Assembly: GCA_023484185.1 (NCBI GenBank)
Contig: JAMDBC010000160.1
Coordinates: 1 to 5,758 of the forward strand
DNA length: 5,758 nt
From: Chloroflexota bacterium
Lineage (GTDB): Bacteria; Chloroflexota; Anaerolineae; Anaerolineales; Villigracilaceae
Direction: 5' to 3'
The notes under the pieces: generated by a model
What the model was told of the DNA's origin: nothing
The model's input: the letters and a program-made list of their open reading frames with translations, nothing else
Databases searched by the model: none
Program-made: the position numbers and the translations under genes
Part shown: positions 1 through 5,758 of the stretch, one piece after another
Layout: each line of letters begins with the position of its first letter
How positions within the stretch are numbered: position 1 is the first letter of the stretch

Positions 1-830
1 TGGGCTGGATGATGGATGAGTATTCGCGCCTCGTCGGGCAGTACACGCCGGGCGTGTTCACCGGCAAGCCTTTGGGCGGCGGCGGATCTGAAGGCCGCAC
101 CGAAGCGACTGGTTACGGCGTGATCTACACTGTCCGCGAAGCCATGAAGCATTTGAAGATGGATTCCAGGAAAGCTGTGGCGACCATTCAAGGCTTTGGT
201 AACGTGGCGCAATATGCCTCAATTGGCTTCGTGGAAATGCTGGGTGGAAAAGTCGCCTGCGTTTCGTGCTGGGACCGTCATGAAAAGAAGTCATTTACTT
301 ACAGCCGCAAAGACGGTATTGATCCGCGTTTCCTGCTGACCATCGTGGACGAGTATGGCACGATTGACAAGAAGGTCGCTGAGAAGGCTGGCTATATTGT
401 TGAAGACGGCGATGCCTGGATCACGAAAGAAGCGGACGTGCTCGTGCCGGCCGCGCTCGAAGGCCAGGTCAATGCTGATACAGTCAAGAAGATGTCCAGC
501 CGCGTCAAGATCGTGGCGGAAGGCGCCAATGGCGGCGTCACACCCGAAGCGGACGAATTCTTCAAGTCCCACAAGATCTTCGACATCCCCGATTTTCTGT
601 GCAACGCAGGCGGCGTCACGACTTCGTACTTCGAGTCGGTTCAGAACGATATGAACTATTACTGGACGAAGGAAGAAGTCCTTGGGAGACTCGATACCAA
701 GATGACGCAGGCGTTCAACAACGTGATTGAAATGTCGGTGAAGGAAAACGTCTACATGCGCGATGCGGCTTACATGGTTGCCATTGACCGTGTAGTCAAG
801 GCCATGCAGTTGCGCGGCTGGTCATCGTAA
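1..830 (+). CDS. Glutamate dehydrogenase (Glu/Leu/Phe/Val dehydrogenase family), C-terminal part, cut by the window edge
   Basis: The reading frame is open from base 3 to the TAA at 828-830. The Met codons at 9 and 12 are internal, so the true start lies upstream. The fragment holds about 275 residues of a family usually 410-430 long; the N-terminal domain with the catalytic lysine is missing. Numbering from the Met at base 9, residues 17-37 match the family hinge (TGKP, then GRTEATGYGV). The Rossmann glycine motif GFGNVA is at 62-67. AEGANGG (170-176) and IPDFLCNAGGVT (193-204) match conserved active-site and cofactor-domain segments. The family enzyme reversibly deaminates L-glutamate to 2-oxoglutarate and ammonium with NAD(P) in the cytosol. 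The segment after the second beta strand reads VSCWDRHEKK rather than the common VSD form, so NAD versus NADP preference cannot be read off. Leucine or phenylalanine dehydrogenase is less likely, because the hinge and SYFEWVQN-like C-terminal region fit glutamate dehydrogenase. Confidence 0.93.
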   Translation, partial: GWMMDEYSRLVGQYTPGVFTGKPLGGGGSEGRTEATGYGVIYTVREAMKHLKMDSRKAVATIQGFGNVAQYASIGFVEMLGGKVACVSCWDRHEKKSFTYSRKDGIDPRFLLTIVDEYGTIDKKVAEKAGYIVEDGDAWITKEADVLVPAALEGQVNADTVKKMSSRVKIVAEGANGGVTPEADEFFKSHKIFDIPDFLCNAGGVTTSYFESVQNDMNYYWTKEEVLGRLDTKMTQAFNNVIEMSVKENVYMRDAAYMVAIDRVVKAMQLRGWSS

Positions 831-865
831 CGATTTACAGTTGGAATGAATAAAGTAGATTTATA

Positions 866-906
866 AAATCTTGCGAAGGTTGCAACCTTCGCAAGATTTG
901 TTTTTT
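866..906. terminator. Convergent, probably bidirectional rho-independent terminator (perfect palindrome)
   Basis: Bases 866-880 and 885-899 are exact reverse complements, giving a 15-bp stem with a TGCA loop; the whole 34-bp unit is a perfect palindrome. On the + strand it is followed by G and six T (901-906), a standard terminator for the dehydrogenase gene ending at 830. On the - strand, the stem starts two bases after the A-run that follows the peptidase stop codon (907-909) and ends in four T, then A/T-rich sequence, so it should also end the peptidase transcript. The convergent position between two gene ends supports a shared role. Confidence 0.9.
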
Positions 907-2706
907 CTACAATTCGCAAAAACGGTCTATGCGCTTGCTGATGATGGCGATGCTGTCCTCCCAGAACTTGCGCTTGCGGATGTCGATGCTGAAACGTTTG
1001 GCAAGATCAGCTGCGTTAGCTTCACCTGTGGATGCGAGCAGATTCTTATAATCTGCCACAAAGGATTCGCCGCGCTGCTGGTAAATGGCGTACAAGCCAG
1101 TGGCAAACAGCAGACCAAACGCGTACGGATAATTGTAGAACGACAGACCGGACGAAAAATAATGCGGCTTCCACGTCCACATGAACTTTTGCAGATAACG
1201 TTCATCAAGTCCGTCACCGTAAGTGGCTTTCTGAGCACGTTCCATGATGTCGTTGAAATCGTCCGCGGAAAGTTCGGATTGTTCGCGGCGCTCGAAGACT
1301 TCCTTCTCGAACAGATAGCGCGAATAAATATCCACAACGATCTGCGCCGCTCCCTGGATCTGCGCTTCCAGCACAGCCAGTTCCTCCTGCGGATCTTTGG
1401 TGTTGGCGAGTACCGCTTCGGTGACGATGGTCTCGCACATCGTGGAGGCAGTCTCTGCCAGCGTCATCGGCGTGAGTTGTTGCAGTTCGGTCTTGCCCGC
1501 CGCATAAGCGCACTCGTTATGGAAGGCGTGACCGAGTTCATGCGCAATCGTTGAAACTTGATCGAATGATCCGTCGAAATTGCAAAGCACGCGGCTCTCC
1601 TTCACACCCGCCACGCCCATGCAAAATGCGCCGCCGCGCTTTCCGTCGCGCTGTTCAGCGTCGATCCAATTGTTGTCGAAAGCGCGCCTGGCGAACTTGG
1701 TCAGATCAGGCGAAAATTTTCCAAAGTTCTCAAGAATAAAATCGCGCGCTTCATCGAACGAATACACTTTATTGGTCTTGCCGAGCGGCGCGAAGATATC
1801 CCACCACGCCAATTTCTCCTTGCCGAGTTTTTTTGCCTTGGCGTTGTAATATTTTCTGAACATCGGGAAAGATGCTTCCATCGCACCCATCATCGCTTCG
1901 AGAGTCTTGCGGTCGATGCGCGAGGCTTCCAGCGATGAATGAACGGCATCCTTCCGGCCGCGGCGTTTGTTCAACGTCACCGCTTCGCCCTTGACCCCGT
2001 TCAGGCAGGCCGCCAAAGTTTCCTGGACATCAGCCCATGCTTTGTTCTCCGCTTCGTAGCCGCGGCGGCGGACACTTTCATCCGGATGCGAGCGCTGGTT
2101 GATCAACGCGGGCATGGGAAGTTTCTTCGTCTCGCCGTCCAGCTCAAAGTCCACGGAAAGTTGCGAGGTGACCGTGCCTTGTAGTTTCTCGAAGGCGTTG
2201 CCTCCGCTTAGGCTGAGTTCCGAAGCGAGTCCTTCCAGTTCGTCGCTCATCTGATATCGGCTTTGTTCCGCCGCTTCACGGAGCATGAAAGCGTGCGCAG
2301 CAGCGGATTTGTTCTTTTCGATGGCCTTATCGAGTTTATCGCCGGTTTTGCCCAGCCAGCTTCTGAAGCGAGTGAAGAGTTTATTCATCGGCAGGCTGGC
2401 CTGCTCAAATTCGGACAATACGCGCATGGCGTCCTTGTTGCGCGAGTCGGTGGTGACGAATGAATAAATGAACGGGACGATTGTGCCGGAAAGGGTTTGA
2501 ATGGAATTGAGCTGGTCAATGGCTTTGCCGATCAACGGCGCAAGTTCTTTTGCGGGCGTTTTTGCCCCGGCCTTGCTCAACTTTTTATCGAAGAACTTTT
2601 CAAAGCTTGCGACTTGCTTCTTGTAATCCGTGATGGCGGCTTTGAGCTCTTTTGATTCGAGCGAGGGATAGACATTTGCCAAATCCCAATGAGGATTAGT
2701 GGACAT
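907..2706 (-). CDS. pepF: Oligoendopeptidase F, peptidase family M3 (M3B)
   Basis: This is a 599-residue zinc metallopeptidase, the usual length for PepF. The zinc-binding motif HELGH is at residues 389-393 (catalytic Glu390). The third zinc ligand is predicted as Glu418 in LAETAS, 25 residues after the second His, as in thimet-type M3 enzymes. The C-terminal substrate-contact region with its Tyr cluster (HYFSSG at 515-520, then YNYPYAFG at 524-531) is also characteristic. Residues 1 to about 200 are the helical N-terminal domain. No signal peptide or membrane segment is seen, so it should act in the cytosol, hydrolysing short peptides. The ATG at 2704-2706 is supported by GGAG at 2714-2717, seven bases upstream. 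It lies 46 bases after the transporter stop codon; it may be co-transcribed with that gene or use the extended -10 candidate in the gap. The symbol is by family; the exact M3B clade is not resolved here. Confidence 0.95.
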   Translation of the reverse strand: MSTNPHWDLANVYPSLESKELKAAITDYKKQVASFEKFFDKKLSKAGAKTPAKELAPLIGKAIDQLNSIQTLSGTIVPFIYSFVTTDSRNKDAMRVLSEFEQASLPMNKLFTRFRSWLGKTGDKLDKAIEKNKSAAAHAFMLREAAEQSRYQMSDELEGLASELSLSGGNAFEKLQGTVTSQLSVDFELDGETKKLPMPALINQRSHPDESVRRRGYEAENKAWADVQETLAACLNGVKGEAVTLNKRRGRKDAVHSSLEASRIDRKTLEAMMGAMEASFPMFRKYYNAKAKKLGKEKLAWWDIFAPLGKTNKVYSFDEARDFILENFGKFSPDLTKFARRAFDNNWIDAEQRDGKRGGAFCMGVAGVKESRVLCNFDGSFDQVSTIAHELGHAFHNECAYAAGKTELQQLTPMTLAETASTMCETIVTEAVLANTKDPQEELAVLEAQIQGAAQIVVDIYSRYLFEKEVFERREQSELSADDFNDIMERAQKATYGDGLDERYLQKFMWTWKPHYFSSGLSFYNYPYAFGLLFATGLYAIYQQRGESFVADYKNLLASTGEANAADLAKRFSIDIRKRKFWEDSIAIISKRIDRFCEL

Positions 2707-2713
2707 CAGTATT

Positions 2714-2717
2714 CTCC
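2714..2717 (-). promoter_or_regulatory. Ribosome binding site of pepF
   Basis: On the - strand GGAG stands seven bases before the ATG at 2704-2706. This spacing is near ideal and fixes the start of the peptidase. Confidence 0.75.
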
Positions 2718-2734
2718 ATTTTTGAGATGTTTAA

Positions 2735-2743
2735 AGTATACCA
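2735..2743 (-). promoter_or_regulatory. Candidate extended -10 promoter element for pepF
   Basis: On the - strand the sequence reads TGGTATACT: a TATACT hexamer (one mismatch to TATAAT) with the TG of an extended -10 one base upstream. A run of seven A lies just above it. No good -35 is present (TGGTGA at 17-bp spacing, 3 of 6 matches). Transcription would begin about 25 bases before the pepF ATG, leaving room for the ribosome binding site. Assignment is by consensus only. Confidence 0.4.
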
Positions 2744-2752
2744 AGTGTTTTT

Positions 2753-3964
2753 TTACTTCACCATGCGCCAGAACAAAATGCCGGAGATGAGCGCGAGCGA
2801 CGCGCCGAAGAAAAATGGAGCCGATGCGCCAAAGCCGGTCCATGCGCCTGCGCCCTGCCAGAGCAGACCGGCGATTACAGATGCAGGAAAGACAGTGATG
2901 CCGATGGCTGCGTTATAGAGACCATACGCAGTACCGCGCCCCGAGGCCGGGACAATGTCTGCAACCATGGCTTTTGCCACGCCTTCGGTTGCGGCGTAAT
3001 AGAGACCATACAATCCGTAAAGCAGCCAGACTTGCAAACCAGTGTGAGATAACGCAAAGCCAAGATATACCAGACCATAAGCGATCCATCCGCCGATGAT
3101 GAGCTTGCGCCGCCCGATTTTGTCGGACAGCGATCCCAGCGGCCCGGCGAACGCCGCGTAAATGAAGTTGAACGTTACCAGCATCAACATGATCTGCAAA
3201 ACATCCAGTCCGCGATTCTGTCCGAGCAGAATGATGAAGGAGTCAGAGGAGTTTCCAAGCGTGAACAACACCACTACGAAGAGAAAGACTTTGAAGCGTG
3301 AATCCATTTCCTTTAAATGCATGGGGGTAACAGGTTTTGCGCCGACGCTTTTCAATGGAACATCGTTCGCTCCGAACGCCAGAACCAAAACTCCCAGCAC
3401 CGCCGGGATGATGCTTGCCAGCACCGCGATCTGAAATGTGCGCCGCGTCAGATCTACCGCGTTGGCCTCGGTCAGCCAGACGATAACGGCAACCGCTAAA
3501 AGTCCGAGGAAAGCACCGGCGGTATCTCCGGCACGATGCACGCCGAAGGCGAGTCCGCGCTGCTTTTCGTCAATGCTGTCTGCGACCAAAGCGTCGCGCG
3601 GCGCAGTGCGGATTCCTTTTCCGATGCGATCAGAAAAACGGACGCCGAGCACCCAACCCCACGCGTTTGCAAAAAATAAAAACGGTTTCGAGATGGTCGA
3701 AAGGGCGTAGCCCGCGACAGCCAGCCATTTGCGCTGACCAAGTTTGTCGGAAAGCGAGCCGGCATACACTTTCATCAGGCTGGCGGTGGTTTCGGCGATG
3801 CCGTCGATCAGACCGATGACCGCTGTACCAACGCCAAGCACGTTGGCGAGATATAAAGGAATGAGGTTGAAGATCATCTCCGAGGAGATGTCGGTGAAGA
3901 ACGACGTGAGCGTGACCGCCCAAATATTACGCGGCAAACTTTGCAGCGACGATTTGTTTTCCAT
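2753..3964 (-). CDS. Major facilitator superfamily (MFS) transporter, substrate unknown
   Basis: The ATG at 3962-3964 gives 403 residues, typical of a 12-helix MFS permease in the cytoplasmic membrane. The MFS loop 2-3 motif appears as GSLSDKLGQRK at about residues 69-79 and again in the second half as GSLSDKIGRRK at about 277-287, as expected from the internal duplication. A long conserved stretch at about 109-126 (RFSDRIGKGIRTAPRDAL), followed by HRAGDTAGA at 143-151, marks a distinct prokaryotic MFS subgroup whose substrate I cannot name. The frame extends to a GTG at 3998-4000, adding 12 residues, but that codon lies inside an intergenic repeat and has no ribosome binding site, whereas AAGGA precedes the ATG. 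The gene is followed after 46 bases by the oligopeptidase; peptide or amino-acid export is possible from this but not shown. Confidence 0.92.
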   Translation of the reverse strand: MENKSSLQSLPRNIWAVTLTSFFTDISSEMIFNLIPLYLANVLGVGTAVIGLIDGIAETTASLMKVYAGSLSDKLGQRKWLAVAGYALSTISKPFLFFANAWGWVLGVRFSDRIGKGIRTAPRDALVADSIDEKQRGLAFGVHRAGDTAGAFLGLLAVAVIVWLTEANAVDLTRRTFQIAVLASIIPAVLGVLVLAFGANDVPLKSVGAKPVTPMHLKEMDSRFKVFLFVVVLFTLGNSSDSFIILLGQNRGLDVLQIMLMLVTFNFIYAAFAGPLGSLSDKIGRRKLIIGGWIAYGLVYLGFALSHTGLQVWLLYGLYGLYYAATEGVAKAMVADIVPASGRGTAYGLYNAAIGITVFPASVIAGLLWQGAGAWTGFGASAPFFFGASLALISGILFWRMVK

Positions 3965-3968
3965 GTTG

Positions 3969-3973
3969 TCCTT
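3969..3973 (-). promoter_or_regulatory. Ribosome binding site deciding the MFS transporter start
   Basis: On the - strand AAGGA stands four bases before the ATG at 3962-3964, a slightly short but usable spacing. The alternative GTG at 3998-4000 has no purine-rich site in the 20 bases before it. Confidence 0.65.
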
Positions 3974-3994
3974 TTTGGCTTTCTGGCCGGAATT

Positions 3995-4052
3995 ATCCAC
4001 TGATTACAAAGATTTCACCGATTTTAAGAACAAACCTGCGTAATCTGTGGAT
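3995..4052. repeat. Imperfect inverted repeat with internal 9-base periodicity (dispersed-repeat-like element)
   Basis: The arms 3995-4015 and 4032-4052 are 21 bases each and match as reverse complements at 17 of 21 positions; both outer ends read ATCCAC inward, and the spacer is 16 bases. Inside, three consecutive 9-mers (4002-4010, 4011-4019, 4020-4028) all begin GATT. It lies upstream of the transporter gene and overlaps the rejected GTG start. From memory, similar GATTACNCAGATT-type inverted repeats recur between genes in several phyla; copy number in this genome cannot be seen here. It could instead form a regulatory hairpin in the transporter leader. Confidence 0.6.
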
Positions 4053-4096
4053 AGATTTTGCTCTTTCTCGTCAAGAACGGCAAAACGCCAAAACAA

Positions 4097-4126
4097 AAAG
4101 AGAAAAGAATAATTTCTTTTCTCTTT
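4097..4126 (-). terminator. A/T-rich hairpin, probable terminator after the unknown gene
   Basis: The arms 4097-4109 and 4114-4126 are exact 13-base reverse complements around a TAAT loop. Read on the - strand, the hairpin begins 15 bases after the TAA of the 141-residue gene and is followed by TTGTTTTGG. Only three G-C pairs occur in the stem, so it is weak for a rho-independent terminator, but position and trailing T-richness fit the end of the transpeptidase transcript. Confidence 0.5.
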
Positions 4127-4141
4127 GCTTCTTCCTTCTGC

Positions 4142-4567
4142 TTATTCTTCGCCGCCTTCGTCGGCCGCAGCTGGTTGTTCGATCCTGATAACGTCGCCAT
4201 GATAATTGATGACGATCTTGAAGCCGAGCATTCCCAGATAAGCGCGGCCATCTTCAGGAATGCCTTGCTGCATCAGCGTGTCGAATTGCTTGTCCATGTT
4301 TTTGAGTTGTTGTTCGATGGCCGCCTTGGTAAAAACATCTTCCTGGCCGAGCATTTTGGCGGTTTGTTCAGAGATGAGGCCCTCGCTGCCCTTCATCATC
4401 TCCTGCATTTGTTTTAGCACCTGACGATCCACCAGCTCCGCCGGGATATGTCGGCGGAAGCCCGCGTCGTTGATCACATAAGCTGGTTCTTCACCGATGA
4501 ATCCGGTCTCCACAGCATGGTCGTTTTCATCGATCACGAGACCGGCAAATAAAGGTTGTCTTGGCAT
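4142..4567 (-). CDS. Conserved protein of unknown function, 141 residues
   Basis: I do not recognise a named domain; I recall similar sequences among Anaerolineae-type genomes, without any known function. Residues 1-45 look like a small beta-rich unit, with alternating hydrophobic residues in LFAGLVIDENDHAVETGFIG and then YVINDAGFRRHIP. Residues about 46-101 are rich in Gln, Met, Glu and Lys and should form amphipathic helices, possibly coiled coil. Residues 108-130 (YLGMLGFKIVIN, then DVIRIE) look like a closing beta hairpin, and the tail is acidic. There is no signal peptide, membrane segment or cysteine, so it is predicted soluble and cytoplasmic. The ATG at 4565-4567 has AAGGA (4571-4575) three bases upstream. 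It starts 15 bases after the L,D-transpeptidase stop codon, so the two are almost certainly co-transcribed. Confidence 0.85.
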   Translation of the reverse strand: MPRQPLFAGLVIDENDHAVETGFIGEEPAYVINDAGFRRHIPAELVDRQVLKQMQEMMKGSEGLISEQTAKMLGQEDVFTKAAIEQQLKNMDKQFDTLMQQGIPEDGRAYLGMLGFKIVINYHGDVIRIEQPAAADEGGEE

Positions 4568-4570
4568 AAA

Positions 4571-4575
4571 TCCTT
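4571..4575 (-). promoter_or_regulatory. Ribosome binding site of the 141-residue gene
   Basis: On the - strand GAAGGA precedes the ATG at 4565-4567 by three bases. It fills most of the 15-base gap after the transpeptidase stop codon, which fits translation from a shared mRNA. Confidence 0.65.
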
Positions 4576-4582
4576 CTTTTTA

Positions 4583-5614
4583 TTAACTGGATGAAACAAT
4601 CTGGACGCGCGTCCCCTCGCCCGGCTTATACAAATACGGTGTTCCCACAGGGACCTCGGGGCGGGTCCAGCGATAAATGAATTTCGCATCGGCTGGAGAC
4701 AAGTTCACGCATCCATGACTGCGCGGTTTGCCATAATCGTTGTGCCAGTATGTCCCATGGAACGAGACTCCCGTGCCAGTGAAAAAGCTGACCCACGGCA
4801 CACCCGGCAAATCATACCCTTGACCAGCGCCCGCTTCGCCGTCGTTGGTCATGTGAATGGTAGGCCCTTTATGAAAAGTTTTGAAATCGCCAATCGGGGT
4901 CCTCGTCCCCTTGCCGCCGCTGGAACAACGCGCAGTCAGAACGGCTTTATCGTCTTCGAATGCGGTTATGGATTGCGTGGCAATATCCACGTAGATGTGC
5001 TTTCGGTATTCGGGAATATCGGGAGAAAGCAGAGTCAGCTCATCATCCGGGACGAGGCGCATGTCTATGGACGCGACGTAGAAAGAGGCCTGCAGTTCGC
5101 TGTCATAGATTTCGTACCACACGCCTTTCTCGTAGCGATTGACCGAAACACCGGTCACCCAATGCGTCGTCCCATAATAAATACGGTAACCGCGCCTGGC
5201 CCAAAAAGAGGGGCTTAAGTGTGTATCGCTAAACGGGACGGTAATCTCGCCCAGTTGTCCCGCGGCCGGGATTTGAAAGATTGATTTCTGGTAATTCGTT
5301 TCAACCGGCTGGACCCAACCAGAATATGTGTAACCTTCGTTGTTAAGCCGGTACCATTTTTTGTTGTACGGGTTTCCAGCGTCGCCGTCCACTTCGTCCG
5401 TGACATTCACCACTTCATCACGGCCAAAGATGTGGGAAGTCTTGGCATTAAAGGATGGCTCGCTATATAAATAAATTCCGCTCTGGATCATGCGTCCCTG
5501 CGCCGTTGACGAAGCAAAGGCGCGGTCAAGGTGCAGTTCGGCAAGGAATACGCCGAGCATCCCCGCACCGGAGAGTTTTAAAAAATCGCGTCGTGAGAAC
5601 GGTGGGTTTATCAT
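4583..5614 (-). CDS. Tat-exported L,D-transpeptidase with SH3-like N-terminal region (YkuD family)
   Basis: The 343-residue product begins with a twin-arginine signal: SRRDFLK at 7-13, a hydrophobic stretch to about 25, and a possible AFA cleavage site after residue 34. Residues about 40-104 look like a bacterial SH3-like domain (LYSEPS, then WYRLNNEGYTYSGWVQPV). A second beta-rich stretch (about 120-190) links it to the YkuD catalytic domain at about 206-330. The active-site signature is complete: HGTYW (286-290) and SHGCVNL (299-305), with Cys302 as nucleophile and His286/His300. Family members make 3-3 peptidoglycan cross-links or attach proteins to the wall, outside the membrane. It is first in a probable operon with the 141-residue unknown gene. 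The ATG at 5612-5614 has no clear ribosome binding site, but the Tat motif seven residues in supports it. A lone Cys230 early in the catalytic domain is unexplained. Confidence 0.94.
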   Translation of the reverse strand: MINPPFSRRDFLKLSGAGMLGVFLAELHLDRAFASSTAQGRMIQSGIYLYSEPSFNAKTSHIFGRDEVVNVTDEVDGDAGNPYNKKWYRLNNEGYTYSGWVQPVETNYQKSIFQIPAAGQLGEITVPFSDTHLSPSFWARRGYRIYYGTTHWVTGVSVNRYEKGVWYEIYDSELQASFYVASIDMRLVPDDELTLLSPDIPEYRKHIYVDIATQSITAFEDDKAVLTARCSSGGKGTRTPIGDFKTFHKGPTIHMTNDGEAGAGQGYDLPGVPWVSFFTGTGVSFHGTYWHNDYGKPRSHGCVNLSPADAKFIYRWTRPEVPVGTPYLYKPGEGTRVQIVSSS

Positions 5615-5758
5615 GCTGTTTGTTGGATTGTATCTGATTAATAATTCCGGGGAGGTATGGGAACAGAAAATCTAATATAACTCTAAGAAGCCGAATTGCA
5701 GACCGCGGATCAACCCTGATGAACACTATTGTTCTGGTATATTTTCAAAACCCCTTTT
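5615..5758. other. Intergenic region upstream of the L,D-transpeptidase gene
   Basis: No gene is visible in this 144-base stretch, which reaches the window edge. It contains a small dyad, GAACA (5721-5725) and TGTTC (5730-5734) separated by four bases. On the - strand TACAAT lies very close to the transpeptidase ATG, but there is no -35 at the right distance. The promoter of the transpeptidase operon should be here or just beyond, but I cannot place it. Confidence 0.5.

Noticed and set aside
871..1554. Open frame of 227 codons on the + strand
   Set aside because: It starts with TTG inside the terminator palindrome, runs antisense to pepF in the region of its catalytic domain, and shows no recognisable domain. 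It is a shadow of the peptidase codon use.
4054..4074. TTGACG (- strand, 4069-4074) as a -35 for the transporter
   Set aside because: The hexamer is good, but the only -10-like sequence, TATCCA, is at 15-base spacing with three of six matches, so the pair is not convincing.
4058..4417. Open frame of 119 codons on the + strand
   Set aside because: It crosses the A/T-rich hairpin and then runs antisense to the 141-residue gene, which has a ribosome binding site and operon context. It has no matching start signal.
4715..5218. Open frame of 167 codons on the + strand
   Set aside because: It lies entirely antisense to the L,D-transpeptidase catalytic and linker regions, whose motifs are intact on the other strand; the translation is low in complexity and unrecognised.
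5620..5630. TACAAT on the - strand as a -10 for a near-leaderless transpeptidase transcript
   Set aside because: It sits so close to the ATG that the leader would be only a few bases, and there is no -35 hexamer at 16-18 bases. A chance match in A/T-rich sequence is likely.
5657..5680. Tiny + strand frame (ATG after GGGGAGG, seven codons)
   Set aside because: The upstream purine run resembles a ribosome binding site, but it is too close to the ATG, the peptide is only seven residues, and no downstream gene is visible for it to lead.
1..5758. Mobile element, CRISPR array, tRNA/rRNA or defence system
   Set aside because: There is no transposase, integrase, spaced direct repeat array, cloverleaf structure or effector-like gene on either strand; the main genes are intact housekeeping or envelope genes.

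Overview
This 5,758-base window has mid-range GC content and looks like an ordinary chromosomal stretch of a free-living bacterium. The proteins read most like those of Chloroflexota, class Anaerolineae. The clues are the glutamate-dehydrogenase subtype with a Cys-Trp-Asp segment after the Rossmann glycine loop, a short conserved protein of unknown function beginning Met-Pro-Arg-Gln-Pro-Leu-Phe, and a Tat-exported SH3-plus-YkuD protein. This assignment is from memory of protein families, not from a search, so it is moderate confidence only.

Layout: the left edge (1-830, + strand) holds the C-terminal part of a Glu/Leu/Phe/Val-type dehydrogenase, most likely glutamate dehydrogenase, whose N-terminus lies outside the window. 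It converges on a minus-strand series that fills the rest. Between the two converging genes is a perfect 34-bp palindrome with a T-run (866-906), a shared terminator. The minus-strand genes, in order of transcription from the right edge, are: a Tat-exported L,D-transpeptidase (5614-4583); a 141-residue protein of unknown function only 15 bases downstream (4567-4142); a 177-base intergenic stretch; an MFS transporter (3964-2753); and an M3-family oligoendopeptidase F (2706-907), 46 bases after the transporter.

The 177-base gap (3965-4141) is the structurally richest non-coding part. It contains an A/T-rich hairpin that probably ends the transpeptidase transcript, and an imperfect inverted repeat (3995-4052) with a 9-base internal periodicity that resembles a dispersed intergenic repeat. 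The 144-base stretch at the right end (5615-5758) carries the upstream region of the transpeptidase gene, with a small dyad but no convincing promoter.

Functionally the genes split into nitrogen and peptide metabolism (glutamate dehydrogenase, cytosolic oligopeptidase), solute transport of unknown specificity, and cell-envelope cross-linking (L,D-transpeptidase plus its unknown partner). No mobile element, CRISPR array, RNA gene or defence system is visible. The least explained items are the transpeptidase/unknown-protein pair and the intergenic repeat. I do not see strong evidence for a new biological system.
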